Source of the DNA: Streptomyces camponoticapitis
GTDB lineage: Bacteria; Actinomycetota; Actinomycetes; Streptomycetales; Streptomycetaceae
DNA: 64,000 bases
Assembly: GCF_014646115.1 (NCBI RefSeq)
Contig: NZ_BMMV01000001.1
Span: forward strand, 484,084 to 548,083
Direction of reading: 5' to 3'
The position numbers and the translations under genes are program-made. The notes under the pieces were generated by a model. The model saw only the letters and a list, made by a program, of their open reading frames with translations. It was not told where the DNA came from and did not search any database. Of this stretch, positions 27,797 through 35,450 are shown piece by piece. The number at the start of each line of letters is the position of its first letter. Position 1 is the stretch's first letter.

Positions 27797-28849
27797 TCAC
27801 CTCGGACGGTCGAGAGGGCGGAGCAGCATCTCGGCGAGCCTGTTGCGGGTGACCTGTTCGGCGTCGGCGGCCCTCTGGGTCACATACAGAGCGTTCAGCA
27901 GCTGGTCGGTGGCGACGACCTCGCCGGGCTCCCGCTGGAGGAACCGCTCGATCAGCTCAGCGCCCTCCTCCAGGGCCTCCTCGCCCAGATGCGCCGCGAC
28001 CATCGCGGCGAGCTGTTTTTCGCCGGGCGGCTTGAGGTCGAGCTGGATACAGCGGCGCAACAGGGCGGCGGGGAAGTCCCGTTCGCCGTTGGAGGTGAGG
28101 ATGATGAACGGGAAGGCCGTGCACCGCACCCGGCCGCCCACCACGGTCACCGGCGACCCGTCGTCGGTGAGGACGTCGGTCGTGGGCTCCCGCTCGGCCC
28201 GCCGCTCCAGCTCCCGGATGGTGAACTCGCCCTCCTCCAGGACGTTCAGGAGGTCGTTCGGCAGGTCGATGTCGCTCTTGTCGAACTCGTCGATGAGCAG
28301 CACCCGGGGCAGTCCGTCGGGCGAGGGCAGCAGCGCCGTACCGAGCGGGCCGAGCCTGATGTACGAGCCGATGGGCGGCTGCGTGACCGCGTCGCCGGAG
28401 ACCGCCCGGTCGAGCTGCACGTCCTGGAGCCGGCCGATGGCGTCGTAGTGGTAGAGGCCGTCCTGGAGGGTGGTGCGGCTGACGATCGGCCAGCGCAGCA
28501 CGCGGCCGAGCCGCAGTTCGTGGGCGACCGCGTGCGCGAGCGTCGACTTTCCGGTGCCGGGAGTGCCGGTGACGAGCAGCGGACGGCGCAGCTGGAGTGC
28601 GGCGTTGACGGCCTCCACCTCTTCGGGGCGCGGGTGGAACGACTCCACCAGGCGGCGTTTGACGCCCAGCCGGCGGGCGTTGTCCACCTCTTCCGTGTCC
28701 GCCCCGTCCGCCGTCCCGTCCGCGCCGTCCCGTCCGTCGGCGCCGTCGGGGCTCCGCGCGGTGAACTCGCGCCAGGGAGGCGGGTCGGGTAATTGCCGCG
28801 CACCGTCGTGCGGCAGTCCCGCTCCTCGGTAGATGCGCCAGTCGCTCAC
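27797..28849 (-). CDS. MoxR-type AAA+ ATPase
   Basis: A 350-residue AAA+ ATPase. After ~60 variable residues it carries Walker A GTPGTGKST (95-103), Walker B LLIDEFDKSDIDLPNDL (from 184), sensor 1 ILTSNGERDFPAALLRRC with the arginine finger, and a C-terminal lid. Its type (MoxR-like, DEFDKSDIDLPNDLL) is the one paired with vWA proteins, acting as a chaperone-like remodeller. I chose the GTG at 28849 (SDWRIYRGAG), preceded by GAGGAG; longer frames cross the start region of the upstream gene. The stop is 4 bp before the vWA/TPR gene, so the two are co-translated. Confidence 0.88.
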   Translation of the reverse strand: MSDWRIYRGAGLPHDGARQLPDPPPWREFTARSPDGADGRDGADGTADGADTEEVDNARRLGVKRRLVESFHPRPEEVEAVNAALQLRRPLLVTGTPGTGKSTLAHAVAHELRLGRVLRWPIVSRTTLQDGLYHYDAIGRLQDVQLDRAVSGDAVTQPPIGSYIRLGPLGTALLPSPDGLPRVLLIDEFDKSDIDLPNDLLNVLEEGEFTIRELERRAEREPTTDVLTDDGSPVTVVGGRVRCTAFPFIILTSNGERDFPAALLRRCIQLDLKPPGEKQLAAMVAAHLGEEALEEGAELIERFLQREPGEVVATDQLLNALYVTQRAADAEQVTRNRLAEMLLRPLDRPR

Positions 28850-28961
28850 TGTGGGCTCCTCATCGATGTCAGCCCGGCATGCGCCCGGCATCCTGGACGT
28901 CCGTACCCCGCTTGGCCGCTCATACCCCCTTCGCAGCAGGTCACTTGGGGGCAGCTGTCTG

Positions 28962-31004
28962 TCATAGGGGCGGGGCGTGCAGAGGTTCGTCGGGAAGCGC
29001 CGGCCTGTGGGGTGGATCGTAGATGAGCACGATGTGCCGTGCCCAGGCTGCGTCGTGATCGGCCCGGCCGGTCTGTCCGGGGTCGGCGCTGAGGTTGCGC
29101 AGCACCCGTACGCGTTCGCGCAGCGCGCTGCCGGTAGGTGCCTCACGCACCAACTGGGCGGCTCTTCGGTAGAACTCGGCGCAGTCGTCGTGTCCGTCCT
29201 CGGCGGCCCGGCGGCAGAGCACGGCGACATGGCCGGCGTGGAAGGCCCGGGTCAGGACGCGGGAGCCGCGCCCGGTGGCCGTACTCGCGCAGTACACCGG
29301 CAGGGACACGCCCGCGACGCCCGCCGCGCTCACCGACAGGCGCGCGTACGCGGCCTCCTCGCCCTCCGGCGCGCCGGCCGTGTGCCCCCAGTCCGGTACG
29401 TCCAGACAGAGCGGTACGGCCTCCAGCGGCCCTTGGTCGGTGGCGCGTCTGCCGCGGTTCCACTCCGGGGTCACGCCGTCGCGCCGGCGCAACTGGTCGC
29501 GCAGGGCGACGACTCGGCGCCGTCCGATCGGGAGCGTGTGCACGCTGGGCGGTTCGTCGGCGCCCGGCAGCCGGGAGCGCCATTCGTCGACGGGCTCGTC
29601 GAAGAGCGCGCGGGGCAGCAGGAAGTCGACGGCCGCGACGTAACTCCCGGCGTCGGCGCGGGCCAGCGCCTCGCTCAGACCCTGGCGTACGGCGGCCTCC
29701 AGCCCGGTGCGCGGGACGCCCTCCTCGTCGTACCGGATGGTGGTCGTGCCGCCGTCGGGGTCCAGCAGTTGCACCCGCCAGGGGTGGGTGCCGTAGATCT
29801 CCGGCTCGATGACGACGAGTACGTCGTCGTGCGCCGCGTGGCCGGGGCCGGTGGGCGCGCCGTCGTCCGCCCCGTCGCCGGCGCTGTCGCCGTCCGCGAG
29901 GAGCGCCAGGCTCTCCTCGCGGATCACGTCGGTCTCCAGGGAGTTGGCGGCCGTCTCCACCCACTGGCGGAGCTTCTTGGCGGCCGGGGTGTCACGGGGC
30001 GCGCGCAGGGTGCCGTACACCATCGCCGCGTACAGGACGACGGCTTCCTGTTCGAGATCACGTCCCGCGAGGGCGCCTTCGGTGTGCTCGCGCGGGTCGT
30101 AGAGCAGGCCCGAGCCCTCGCGCCAGCTGCGCGGGTCGTTGGACTCGATGCGCTGCGGACTGCGCAGCAGGCGCCGGCTCGCGCCGTTGACCAGGTGCAG
30201 CACCTGGCCGGGGCCCGACGGCGGTTCGACGTCGGCGAAGAGCCCGTAGAGCTGGGTGCGCGCCTGCGGGGTGAAGCTGTGCGGCTGGCCCTGCGTCACC
30301 GCGAGGCGGGTGTGCAGCCGGGGCCAGCTCTCGCCGGAGCCCTCGAAGCGCCGCAGATGATGACGGTCGTGGGCGCCGACGACCTCCGTCCAGAGGGATT
30401 CGGCGCCCTGGTCGCAGAGCGTGCGCAGCGCGGTGACGGACTCGGCGCGGCCGATGGTGGCGTCGCCCTGGCCCTTGCCCTTGATGACGCCGATGACTGA
30501 TCCGTGCCGAGTGTCGATGACCGGGCCGCCGGAACAGCCGTGCAGCACCAGGCCGTTCTGGAGCCACATCGGGTTTCTGCGGCGTCCGCCGGTGGCCATC
30601 GCCGTCGTGGAGAGGAACTCCTCGCCGCCGTGCGCCCCCGACGGCTGCGCCCAGCCGTACAGCTCGACCTCGGCGGGTGTCGGCGCCGAACGGTCGCTGA
30701 GCCAGAGGCAGTCGGCGAAGTCCGCGCCCGGCACCCGCACGAGCGCGAGGTCGTGACCGGCGAGGAGATGCGCGATCTCGCCCTCGAAGCGCTCGTCCTC
30801 GTAGGTGGTGACCGTGACTGTGCCCCCTGGCTCCCGCTCCATCGCACCCACCCTCTTGTCCACGACATGCGCGCAGGTCACGACCCATTCGGGGGCGACG
30901 AAGAAACCGCTGCCCCAGAATCCGGCACTGTCTGCGTCATACCCGTCGGCGGCCGGGCCGATGCGGACGACTCCCCGGCTCACGGGGTCTTCGAGGGAGC
31001 TCAT
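28962..31004 (-). CDS. Trypsin-like serine protease fused to a VMAP-C-like domain
   Basis: A 680-residue protein. The N-terminal chymotrypsin/trypsin fold (about 1-200) has a complete catalytic triad: His46 (VTCAHVV), Asp85 (GHDLALV) and Ser158 (GCSGGPV). A helical middle domain (about 245-370, from SFTPQARTQLYGLFADV) resembles VMAP effector-associated/middle domains. The C-terminal half (about 405-670), beginning DDVLVVIEPEIYGTHPW and including DFLLPRALFDEPVDEW and WARHIVLIYDPP, matches the vWA-MoxR-associated protein C-terminal domain. There is no signal peptide, so the protease is cytoplasmic. In published VMAP ternary systems the N-terminal domain is the effector. No Shine-Dalgarno is obvious before the ATG at 31004. 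Confidence 0.82.
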   Translation of the reverse strand: MSSLEDPVSRGVVRIGPAADGYDADSAGFWGSGFFVAPEWVVTCAHVVDKRVGAMEREPGGTVTVTTYEDERFEGEIAHLLAGHDLALVRVPGADFADCLWLSDRSAPTPAEVELYGWAQPSGAHGGEEFLSTTAMATGGRRRNPMWLQNGLVLHGCSGGPVIDTRHGSVIGVIKGKGQGDATIGRAESVTALRTLCDQGAESLWTEVVGAHDRHHLRRFEGSGESWPRLHTRLAVTQGQPHSFTPQARTQLYGLFADVEPPSGPGQVLHLVNGASRRLLRSPQRIESNDPRSWREGSGLLYDPREHTEGALAGRDLEQEAVVLYAAMVYGTLRAPRDTPAAKKLRQWVETAANSLETDVIREESLALLADGDSAGDGADDGAPTGPGHAAHDDVLVVIEPEIYGTHPWRVQLLDPDGGTTTIRYDEEGVPRTGLEAAVRQGLSEALARADAGSYVAAVDFLLPRALFDEPVDEWRSRLPGADEPPSVHTLPIGRRRVVALRDQLRRRDGVTPEWNRGRRATDQGPLEAVPLCLDVPDWGHTAGAPEGEEAAYARLSVSAAGVAGVSLPVYCASTATGRGSRVLTRAFHAGHVAVLCRRAAEDGHDDCAEFYRRAAQLVREAPTGSALRERVRVLRNLSADPGQTGRADHDAAWARHIVLIYDPPHRPALPDEPLHAPPL

Positions 31005-31158
31005 GCGTCAACACACGGGGTGTACGAGGGCGTTGGAAGGGCGCGCGCCGGTAGGCCACGTTCCGGAACAGCGCGTTCTCCCCCGCCGAGCGACACGCGG
31101 ACCTGAGCGTCTGTCATCCGTACCCCGTTCCCCCGAAGTTGAGGCAAGTGGGACGAGG

Positions 31159-31719
31159 CTAACCGGATGATCCCGGAGTGGGGAGTGGTTCCGGTCCCGG
31201 CGAGCCCTGCGGCCCGGGCGGGCGGGCCGGTGCGGGGGGCGGCGGTGGGGCGCCGGGGGGTGGGGGCACGGGTGGGACGTGAGGGGCGGATGGCACGGGC
31301 GGGCCGTCGGGGGCAGGGGGTACTGGCGGGCCGTCCGCCGCGGCGGTCGCCGGCGGCGCGTCGGAGGTGGCCGGCTCGCGGCCCGGCTGCCAGGTGAGGG
31401 TGACGGAGATGGACGCCTTGGCCTCCCCGTCCGCCAGGACGGCCGCCACCGCCGCGCCGGGCTTCATCGCCAGCTCGATGCCGAACGTGGCACTGACCTC
31501 GCTCGGTCCCGCCGCCCGCGCGGCGTCCATCACGGTCGCGCCGACGGCCGCGATCACGTCGTTGACGCGGGTCACGCCCGTGCGGAGCCGGTCGACGGCT
31601 CCGACGTCGTCGAACGCCGAGTCGTCCGGGCGCAGCACACCGACCCTGGCGAGAATGACCTGCCCACCGGGCAGGACCACCTCCTGTACGTCATGGCCGC
31701 CTCGTATGTCGCGGTCCAC
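31159..31719 (-). CDS. CU044_2847 / trypsin-co-occurring domain 1 protein with Pro-rich tail
   Basis: A 186-residue protein. The first ~115 residues fit the CU044_2847 (trypsin-co-occurring, Trypco1) family: VQEVVLPGGQVILARV, a helical middle, VSATFGIELAMKPGAAVAAV, and ISVTLTW. The last ~65 residues are a repetitive Pro/Ala/Gly tail, probably disordered. The GTG at 31719 follows GGGGGAGG; one extra upstream GTG codon is also possible. It is the first gene of the trypsin/MoxR/vWA set, 154 bp from the protease gene. The family name reflects its habit of sitting beside trypsin-type conflict proteases; its molecular role is unknown. Confidence 0.78.
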   Translation of the reverse strand: MDRDIRGGHDVQEVVLPGGQVILARVGVLRPDDSAFDDVGAVDRLRTGVTRVNDVIAAVGATVMDAARAAGPSEVSATFGIELAMKPGAAVAAVLADGEAKASISVTLTWQPGREPATSDAPPATAAADGPPVPPAPDGPPVPSAPHVPPVPPPPGAPPPPPAPARPPGPQGSPGPEPLPTPGSSG

Positions 31720-31797
31720 CGCCACCCCTCCCCCGCTCGCCGTGCACCGATGTGTTCGGGATACCTCCCCTCCCCACCAGGTAGTTACGCTGTTCGC

Positions 31798-31977
31798 ATG
31801 TACTTCACCGATCGCGGGATCGAGGAACTGGAAAAGCGGCGCGGCGAGGAGGAAGTGACCTTCGAGTGGCTGGCCGAGCAGCTGCGTACGTTCGTCGATC
31901 TCAACCCGGACTTCGAGGTTCCGGTGGAACGCCTGGCGACCTGGCTGGCGCGGCTGGACGACGACGAGGACGACTGA
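31798..31977 (+). CDS. DUF6104 small conserved protein
   Basis: A 59-residue acidic protein (MYFTDRGIEELEKRRG ... DDDEDD) that resembles the small DUF6104 family conserved across Streptomyces. It is predicted mostly helical, with no membrane segment or cysteine. It starts at the ATG at 31798, divergent from the Trypco1 gene by 78 bp. Function unknown. Its broad conservation (from memory) argues that it is a core gene marking the border of the conflict cassette. Confidence 0.8.
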   Translation: MYFTDRGIEELEKRRGEEEVTFEWLAEQLRTFVDLNPDFEVPVERLATWLARLDDDEDD

Positions 31978-32057
31978 CGGCCCCCGTCTACGAGGGGCCG
32001 ACTCGGCGCGGGTCCGACGCGGCACAGGTATCGCGATAGGTCTTGACTTCCCTCGCC

Positions 32058-32099
32058 CACGATATATCGTGTTGAGCAAGAGACGCGATATGTTGCGTC
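32058..32099. promoter_or_regulatory. Palindromic operators in the DUF4097-padR promoter
   Basis: CACGATATATCGTG (32058-32071) is a perfect 14-bp palindrome. A second imperfect site, GACGC-N8-GCGTC (32082-32099), centres on another GATAT. A possible promoter, TTGACT (32043-32048) with a -10 near 32065-32070, is overlapped by the first palindrome. The likely binder is the PadR repressor encoded two genes downstream in the same operon. Confidence 0.65.
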
Positions 32100-32125
32100 G
32101 TGGCCGGCCCAGGGGAGTCAGCACC

Positions 32126-33082
32126 ATGGCAGAGTCGACGTGGCAAGTCAGCGAGCCGAAGAAGCTGACGTTCGACGACCCCGTGACGGCGCTCAGCGTG
32201 CGCATCGCGAACGGCACCGTCAATGTCGTCGGCATCGACGAGACCGTCCTGGCAGAACAGGGCGGCGCGCGTCTGGAGATCTCCGAGATCCAGGGCCCGC
32301 CCCTGATCGTGACCCGCACGGGCAGCACGCTCACCATCGCCTACGAGGACCTGCCCTGGCAGAACTTCCTCAGCTGGCTCGACCCCAAGGGCCACCGGCG
32401 CCGCGCCGTCGTCTCCCTCAGGGTCTCGGCGACGGCGAGCGTCGAGGTCGGCGTCGTCGGCGCGGGCGCCGTGATCTCCGGGATCAGGGGGCGTACGGAC
32501 ATACGCGGTGTTCACGGGGACACCACCCTCGTCCGCCTCGCCGGCCGGGTCCGCGCGGAGACCGTCACCGGGAACGTCGAGGCCCAGGCGGTCACCGGCG
32601 ACCTCCGCTTCAACTCGGTCTCCGGTGATCTGACCGTCGTGGACTGCGGAGGATCCTCCGTACGGGCCGAGACCATCAGCGGCGACATGGCCATCGACCT
32701 GGAGTCCGCCGGCAAACCCACCGACATCAAGGTCAACACGGTCTCGGGCGAGGTCGCCATCAGGCTGCCGCACCCGGCGGACGCGACGGTCGAGGCGAAC
32801 ACGACGAGCGGTTCGGTCTCCAACGCGTTCGACGATCTGCGCGTCGGTGGACACTGGGGCTCGAAGAAGATCACCGGCACGCTCGGATCGGGTACGGGGC
32901 AGCTCAGGGCGGCTACGGTGTCCGGTTCGATCGCCCTCCTGCGGAGGCCGGCGAAGGAACCGTACGACTCGGGCCCCCCGGCACCCGCGGATCCCCCGCC
33001 GACGGACGCCGCACCCGTGGACGCCGCACCCCTGGACGCCGTCGCCGACGACGCGACGCCGGCCGACAAGAAGGAGCTCTGA
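32126..33082 (+). CDS. DUF4097 beta-strand repeat protein
   Basis: A 318-residue protein with the DUF4097 pattern: repeated short strands that alternate G-D-[LV] turns (RVRAETVTGNVEAQAVTGDLRFNSVSGDLTVV ending DCGGSSVR). These form a right-handed beta-helix/adhesin-like stack (about 100-270), followed by an Ala/Pro/Asp-rich tail. No signal peptide is seen, as for many Streptomyces members. AGGGGAG lies 9 bp before the ATG. The gene ends 1 bp before padR, and this DUF4097-PadR pairing is common in actinobacteria, where the pair is thought to respond to envelope or cell-division state. The specific role is unknown. Confidence 0.88.
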   Translation: MAESTWQVSEPKKLTFDDPVTALSVRIANGTVNVVGIDETVLAEQGGARLEISEIQGPPLIVTRTGSTLTIAYEDLPWQNFLSWLDPKGHRRRAVVSLRVSATASVEVGVVGAGAVISGIRGRTDIRGVHGDTTLVRLAGRVRAETVTGNVEAQAVTGDLRFNSVSGDLTVVDCGGSSVRAETISGDMAIDLESAGKPTDIKVNTVSGEVAIRLPHPADATVEANTTSGSVSNAFDDLRVGGHWGSKKITGTLGSGTGQLRAATVSGSIALLRRPAKEPYDSGPPAPADPPPTDAAPVDAAPLDAVADDATPADKKEL

Positions 33083-33083
33083 C

Positions 33084-34049
33084 ATGCCCCCGGTCTTCGC
33101 CCACGGCCGCCTCCGCCTCTATCTGCTCAAGCTGCTCGACGAGGCGCCGCGCCACGGGTACGAGGTGATCCGGCTGCTGGAGGAGCGCTTCCAGGGCCTG
33201 TACGCGCCCTCCGCCGGCACGGTCTACCCGCGGCTGTCCAAACTGGAGGCCGAGGGCCTGGTCACGCACGCCACCGAGGGCGGCCGCAAGGTCTACTCGA
33301 TCACCGAGGCGGGCCGCGAGGAGTTGGCGGGCCGCAGCGGTGAACTGGCCGACCTGGAGCTGGAGATCCGCGAGTCCGTCTCCGAACTCGCGGCGGAGAT
33401 CCGCGACGACGTACGGGGCGCGGCGGGCCAGCTGCGCAACGAGATGCGCGCGGCGGCGGCGTCCGCGTCGGCGGGCACGCCGGCGGGCGGCGCCTCCGAC
33501 CGGGAGAACGCGCCCGGGGACGGCGAGTCCTGGCGCGCGGCGAAGGAGGAGCTGCGCCGCGCGAAGCAGGAGTGGAAGGAACAGGCCCGCCGCGCGAAGG
33601 ACGAGTCCCGCCGGGCACGCGAGGACGCGCAACAGGCGCGCCGCCAGGCGAAGGAGGCCCAGGAGACGGCCCGCCAGGAGATGCTGCGCATCGCCAAGCA
33701 GGTCCAGGACCAGGTCCAGGGCCACTTCTCGCGCGGCGACTGGCCGACGGGCGTACGGGAGGGCCTGTCCGAACTGTCCACGCAGCTCGGGGGTCTGGCG
33801 AAGGGCTCCGCATGGCCCCCGTACGTCAAACCGGACCCGGCGGACACCGACCCCGGCTGGGCACGGGACACCCCGCAGACGGGAGATCCGGCCCGCGACC
33901 TGGACCGCCTGCTGGACCGCTTCCGCGACGACGTCCGCGACGCGGCCCGCGACCACGGAGTGACGGAGGCCCAACTCGCGGAGGCCCGCACCCACTTGTC
34001 GACGGCGGCGGCCCACATCGGAGCCCTGCTGCGAAAGCCTCCGGCGTAA
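33084..34049 (+). CDS. PadR family transcriptional regulator with long coiled-coil C-terminus
   Basis: A 321-residue regulator. The PadR winged-helix domain occupies the first ~85 residues (YLLKLLDEAPRHGYEVIRLL, SAGTVYPRLSKLEAEGLV, GGRKVYSITEAGREEL). Unlike short PadR proteins, it continues with a very long charged region (about 90-240, rich in Arg/Glu/Ala/Gln) predicted to be coiled coil, and a C-terminal helical segment (about 265-315). It follows the DUF4097 gene with a 1-bp gap and probably represses the shared promoter through the CGATATATCG palindromes. The extended coiled coil could mediate dimerisation or sensing of a partner. Confidence 0.9.
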   Translation: MPPVFAHGRLRLYLLKLLDEAPRHGYEVIRLLEERFQGLYAPSAGTVYPRLSKLEAEGLVTHATEGGRKVYSITEAGREELAGRSGELADLELEIRESVSELAAEIRDDVRGAAGQLRNEMRAAAASASAGTPAGGASDRENAPGDGESWRAAKEELRRAKQEWKEQARRAKDESRRAREDAQQARRQAKEAQETARQEMLRIAKQVQDQVQGHFSRGDWPTGVREGLSELSTQLGGLAKGSAWPPYVKPDPADTDPGWARDTPQTGDPARDLDRLLDRFRDDVRDAARDHGVTEAQLAEARTHLSTAAAHIGALLRKPPA

Positions 34050-34184
34050 CGGGGTGCGTTTCGCCCGGGATCCGATGGTTGACGGGACCGGCCGGGCAGT
34101 CGATCGATGAGTTCCGGGCCGCGCGGAGGTCAGAGTCTGCGGGACGGCCGCGCGGACCCGCGCGGCCGTACCCGAGGGAGACTC

Positions 34185-34742
34185 ATGGCCAAGCTCATCT
34201 ACTCGATGATCACCTCGCTCGACGGCTACGCCGAGGCCGTGGAGGGGGACCTCGGTACCGGGGCCGAGGACCAGGAGGTGCATACCTTCGTCAACGACCT
34301 CTTCCGGCCCGTCGGCACGTACCTCTACGGCCGGCGCATGTACGAGACGATGGTCTACTGGGAGACCGCGCACACCGAGCCCGAACAGCCGCCGCACATC
34401 CTGCAGTACGCCCGCGACTGGCAGGCCGCTGAGAAGGTCGTGTACTCCACGACGCTTGAGTCGGTGTCCAGCGCGAAGACCCGGATCGAGCGGGCCTTCG
34501 ACCCCGACGCGGTGCGCAGGCTCAAGGCCGAGGCCGATCACGACCTCACCGTCGACGGCCCGAACCTCGCGGCCCAGGCGATCGCGGCCGGGCTCGTGGA
34601 CGAGTACCACCTGTTCATCACCACGAGCGTGGTCGGCGGCGGCAAGCGGTTCTTCCCCGACGGCGTGCGCCTCGATCTCGAACTCGTCGAGGAGCGTGCC
34701 TTCGACAGCGGACTGATCTACGCGCGCTACCGGACCCGCTGA
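34185..34742 (+). CDS. Dihydrofolate reductase family (RibD C-terminal-like) protein
   Basis: A 185-residue protein of the DHFR/RibD-C fold. It starts LIYSMITSLDGYAEA and has LYGRRMYETMVYWE, the NADPH-site DLTVDGPNLAAQAIAAGLVDEYHLFI, and VVGGGKRFFPDGV. These are the standard motifs of the Streptomyces YyaP/YwjB-like reductases rather than true folate-pathway DHFR. The ATG at 34185 is preceded by GAGGGAG. It stands alone on the + strand, 135 bp after padR. Substrate unknown. Confidence 0.85.
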   Translation: MAKLIYSMITSLDGYAEAVEGDLGTGAEDQEVHTFVNDLFRPVGTYLYGRRMYETMVYWETAHTEPEQPPHILQYARDWQAAEKVVYSTTLESVSSAKTRIERAFDPDAVRRLKAEADHDLTVDGPNLAAQAIAAGLVDEYHLFITTSVVGGGKRFFPDGVRLDLELVEERAFDSGLIYARYRTR

Positions 34743-34865
34743 CCCGCGGGCGGGTACCGGGGCGACGAACCGCACCCCACCGACAAACGCAACCCAACCA
34801 ACCCCGCCCATTCACCCGCACCTGGTGGGATCCTCGCGCCGTCGAATCCCAACCAGGAGGCGCTA

Positions 34866-35450
34866 GTGAATCTGCTTGTCAACGGTGACGCCGAGAAGGG
34901 GCCGGGAGGAACCGCCGAGCCCGTCGGGCGAGTCGTCGGCTGGACCGTACGGCAGGGCGCGCCCGCGCTCGTCGGGTACGACGTCGGGGGCGGGTACCCC
35001 ACGCCCGCGGATCCCGGTCCGGGCGGCGCAGCGGCCGGGGCGCGGTTCTTCTCCGGGGGGAACAGCCCCCTCACCACACTCGTACAGGAGGCGGACCTGC
35101 CCGCCGGCGGAGCCACCGGGCACCGTGCCGTCGACGCCGGACGCGTCCGGTACGTGCTGAGCGGCTGGCTCGGCGGGTACGCCGGGCAGGAGGACGGGGC
35201 CAGGCTGTCCGTCGAGTTCCGGGACCGCGCCGGGACCCCCCTCGCGCTCTCCGTCCTCGGCCCCGTCAGCGCCGCCGAACGCGGCAACGTCACCGCCCTG
35301 GTGGAGCGCAGTGCCGAGGCCGCCGTACCGCCGGGCGCCCGGTCCGCCCACGTACAGCTGTCGTTCACCCGCAGTGGCGGGGGCACGTCGAACGACGGCT
35401 ACGCGGACGGGATCTCACTCCGGCTGACTGCTTCGGGAAGGCACTCGTGA
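34866..35450 (+). CDS. Beta-sandwich (CBM-like) protein coupled to phoD
   Basis: A 194-residue protein that starts directly with NLLVNGDAEKG, a motif common at the start of carbohydrate-binding-like beta-sandwich domains. It continues with strand-rich sequence (RYVLSGWLGGYAGQEDGARLS, SAHVQLSFTRSG) and ends DGYADGISLRL, again typical of such domains. There is no signal peptide or anchor. The GTG at 34866 follows AGGAGGC. Its stop overlaps the phoD start (GTGA, 35447-35450), so the two are translationally coupled. Because PhoD is Tat-exported, this protein might be carried out as a passenger, but that is speculation. Confidence 0.7.
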   Translation: MNLLVNGDAEKGPGGTAEPVGRVVGWTVRQGAPALVGYDVGGGYPTPADPGPGGAAAGARFFSGGNSPLTTLVQEADLPAGGATGHRAVDAGRVRYVLSGWLGGYAGQEDGARLSVEFRDRAGTPLALSVLGPVSAAERGNVTALVERSAEAAVPPGARSAHVQLSFTRSGGGTSNDGYADGISLRLTASGRHS

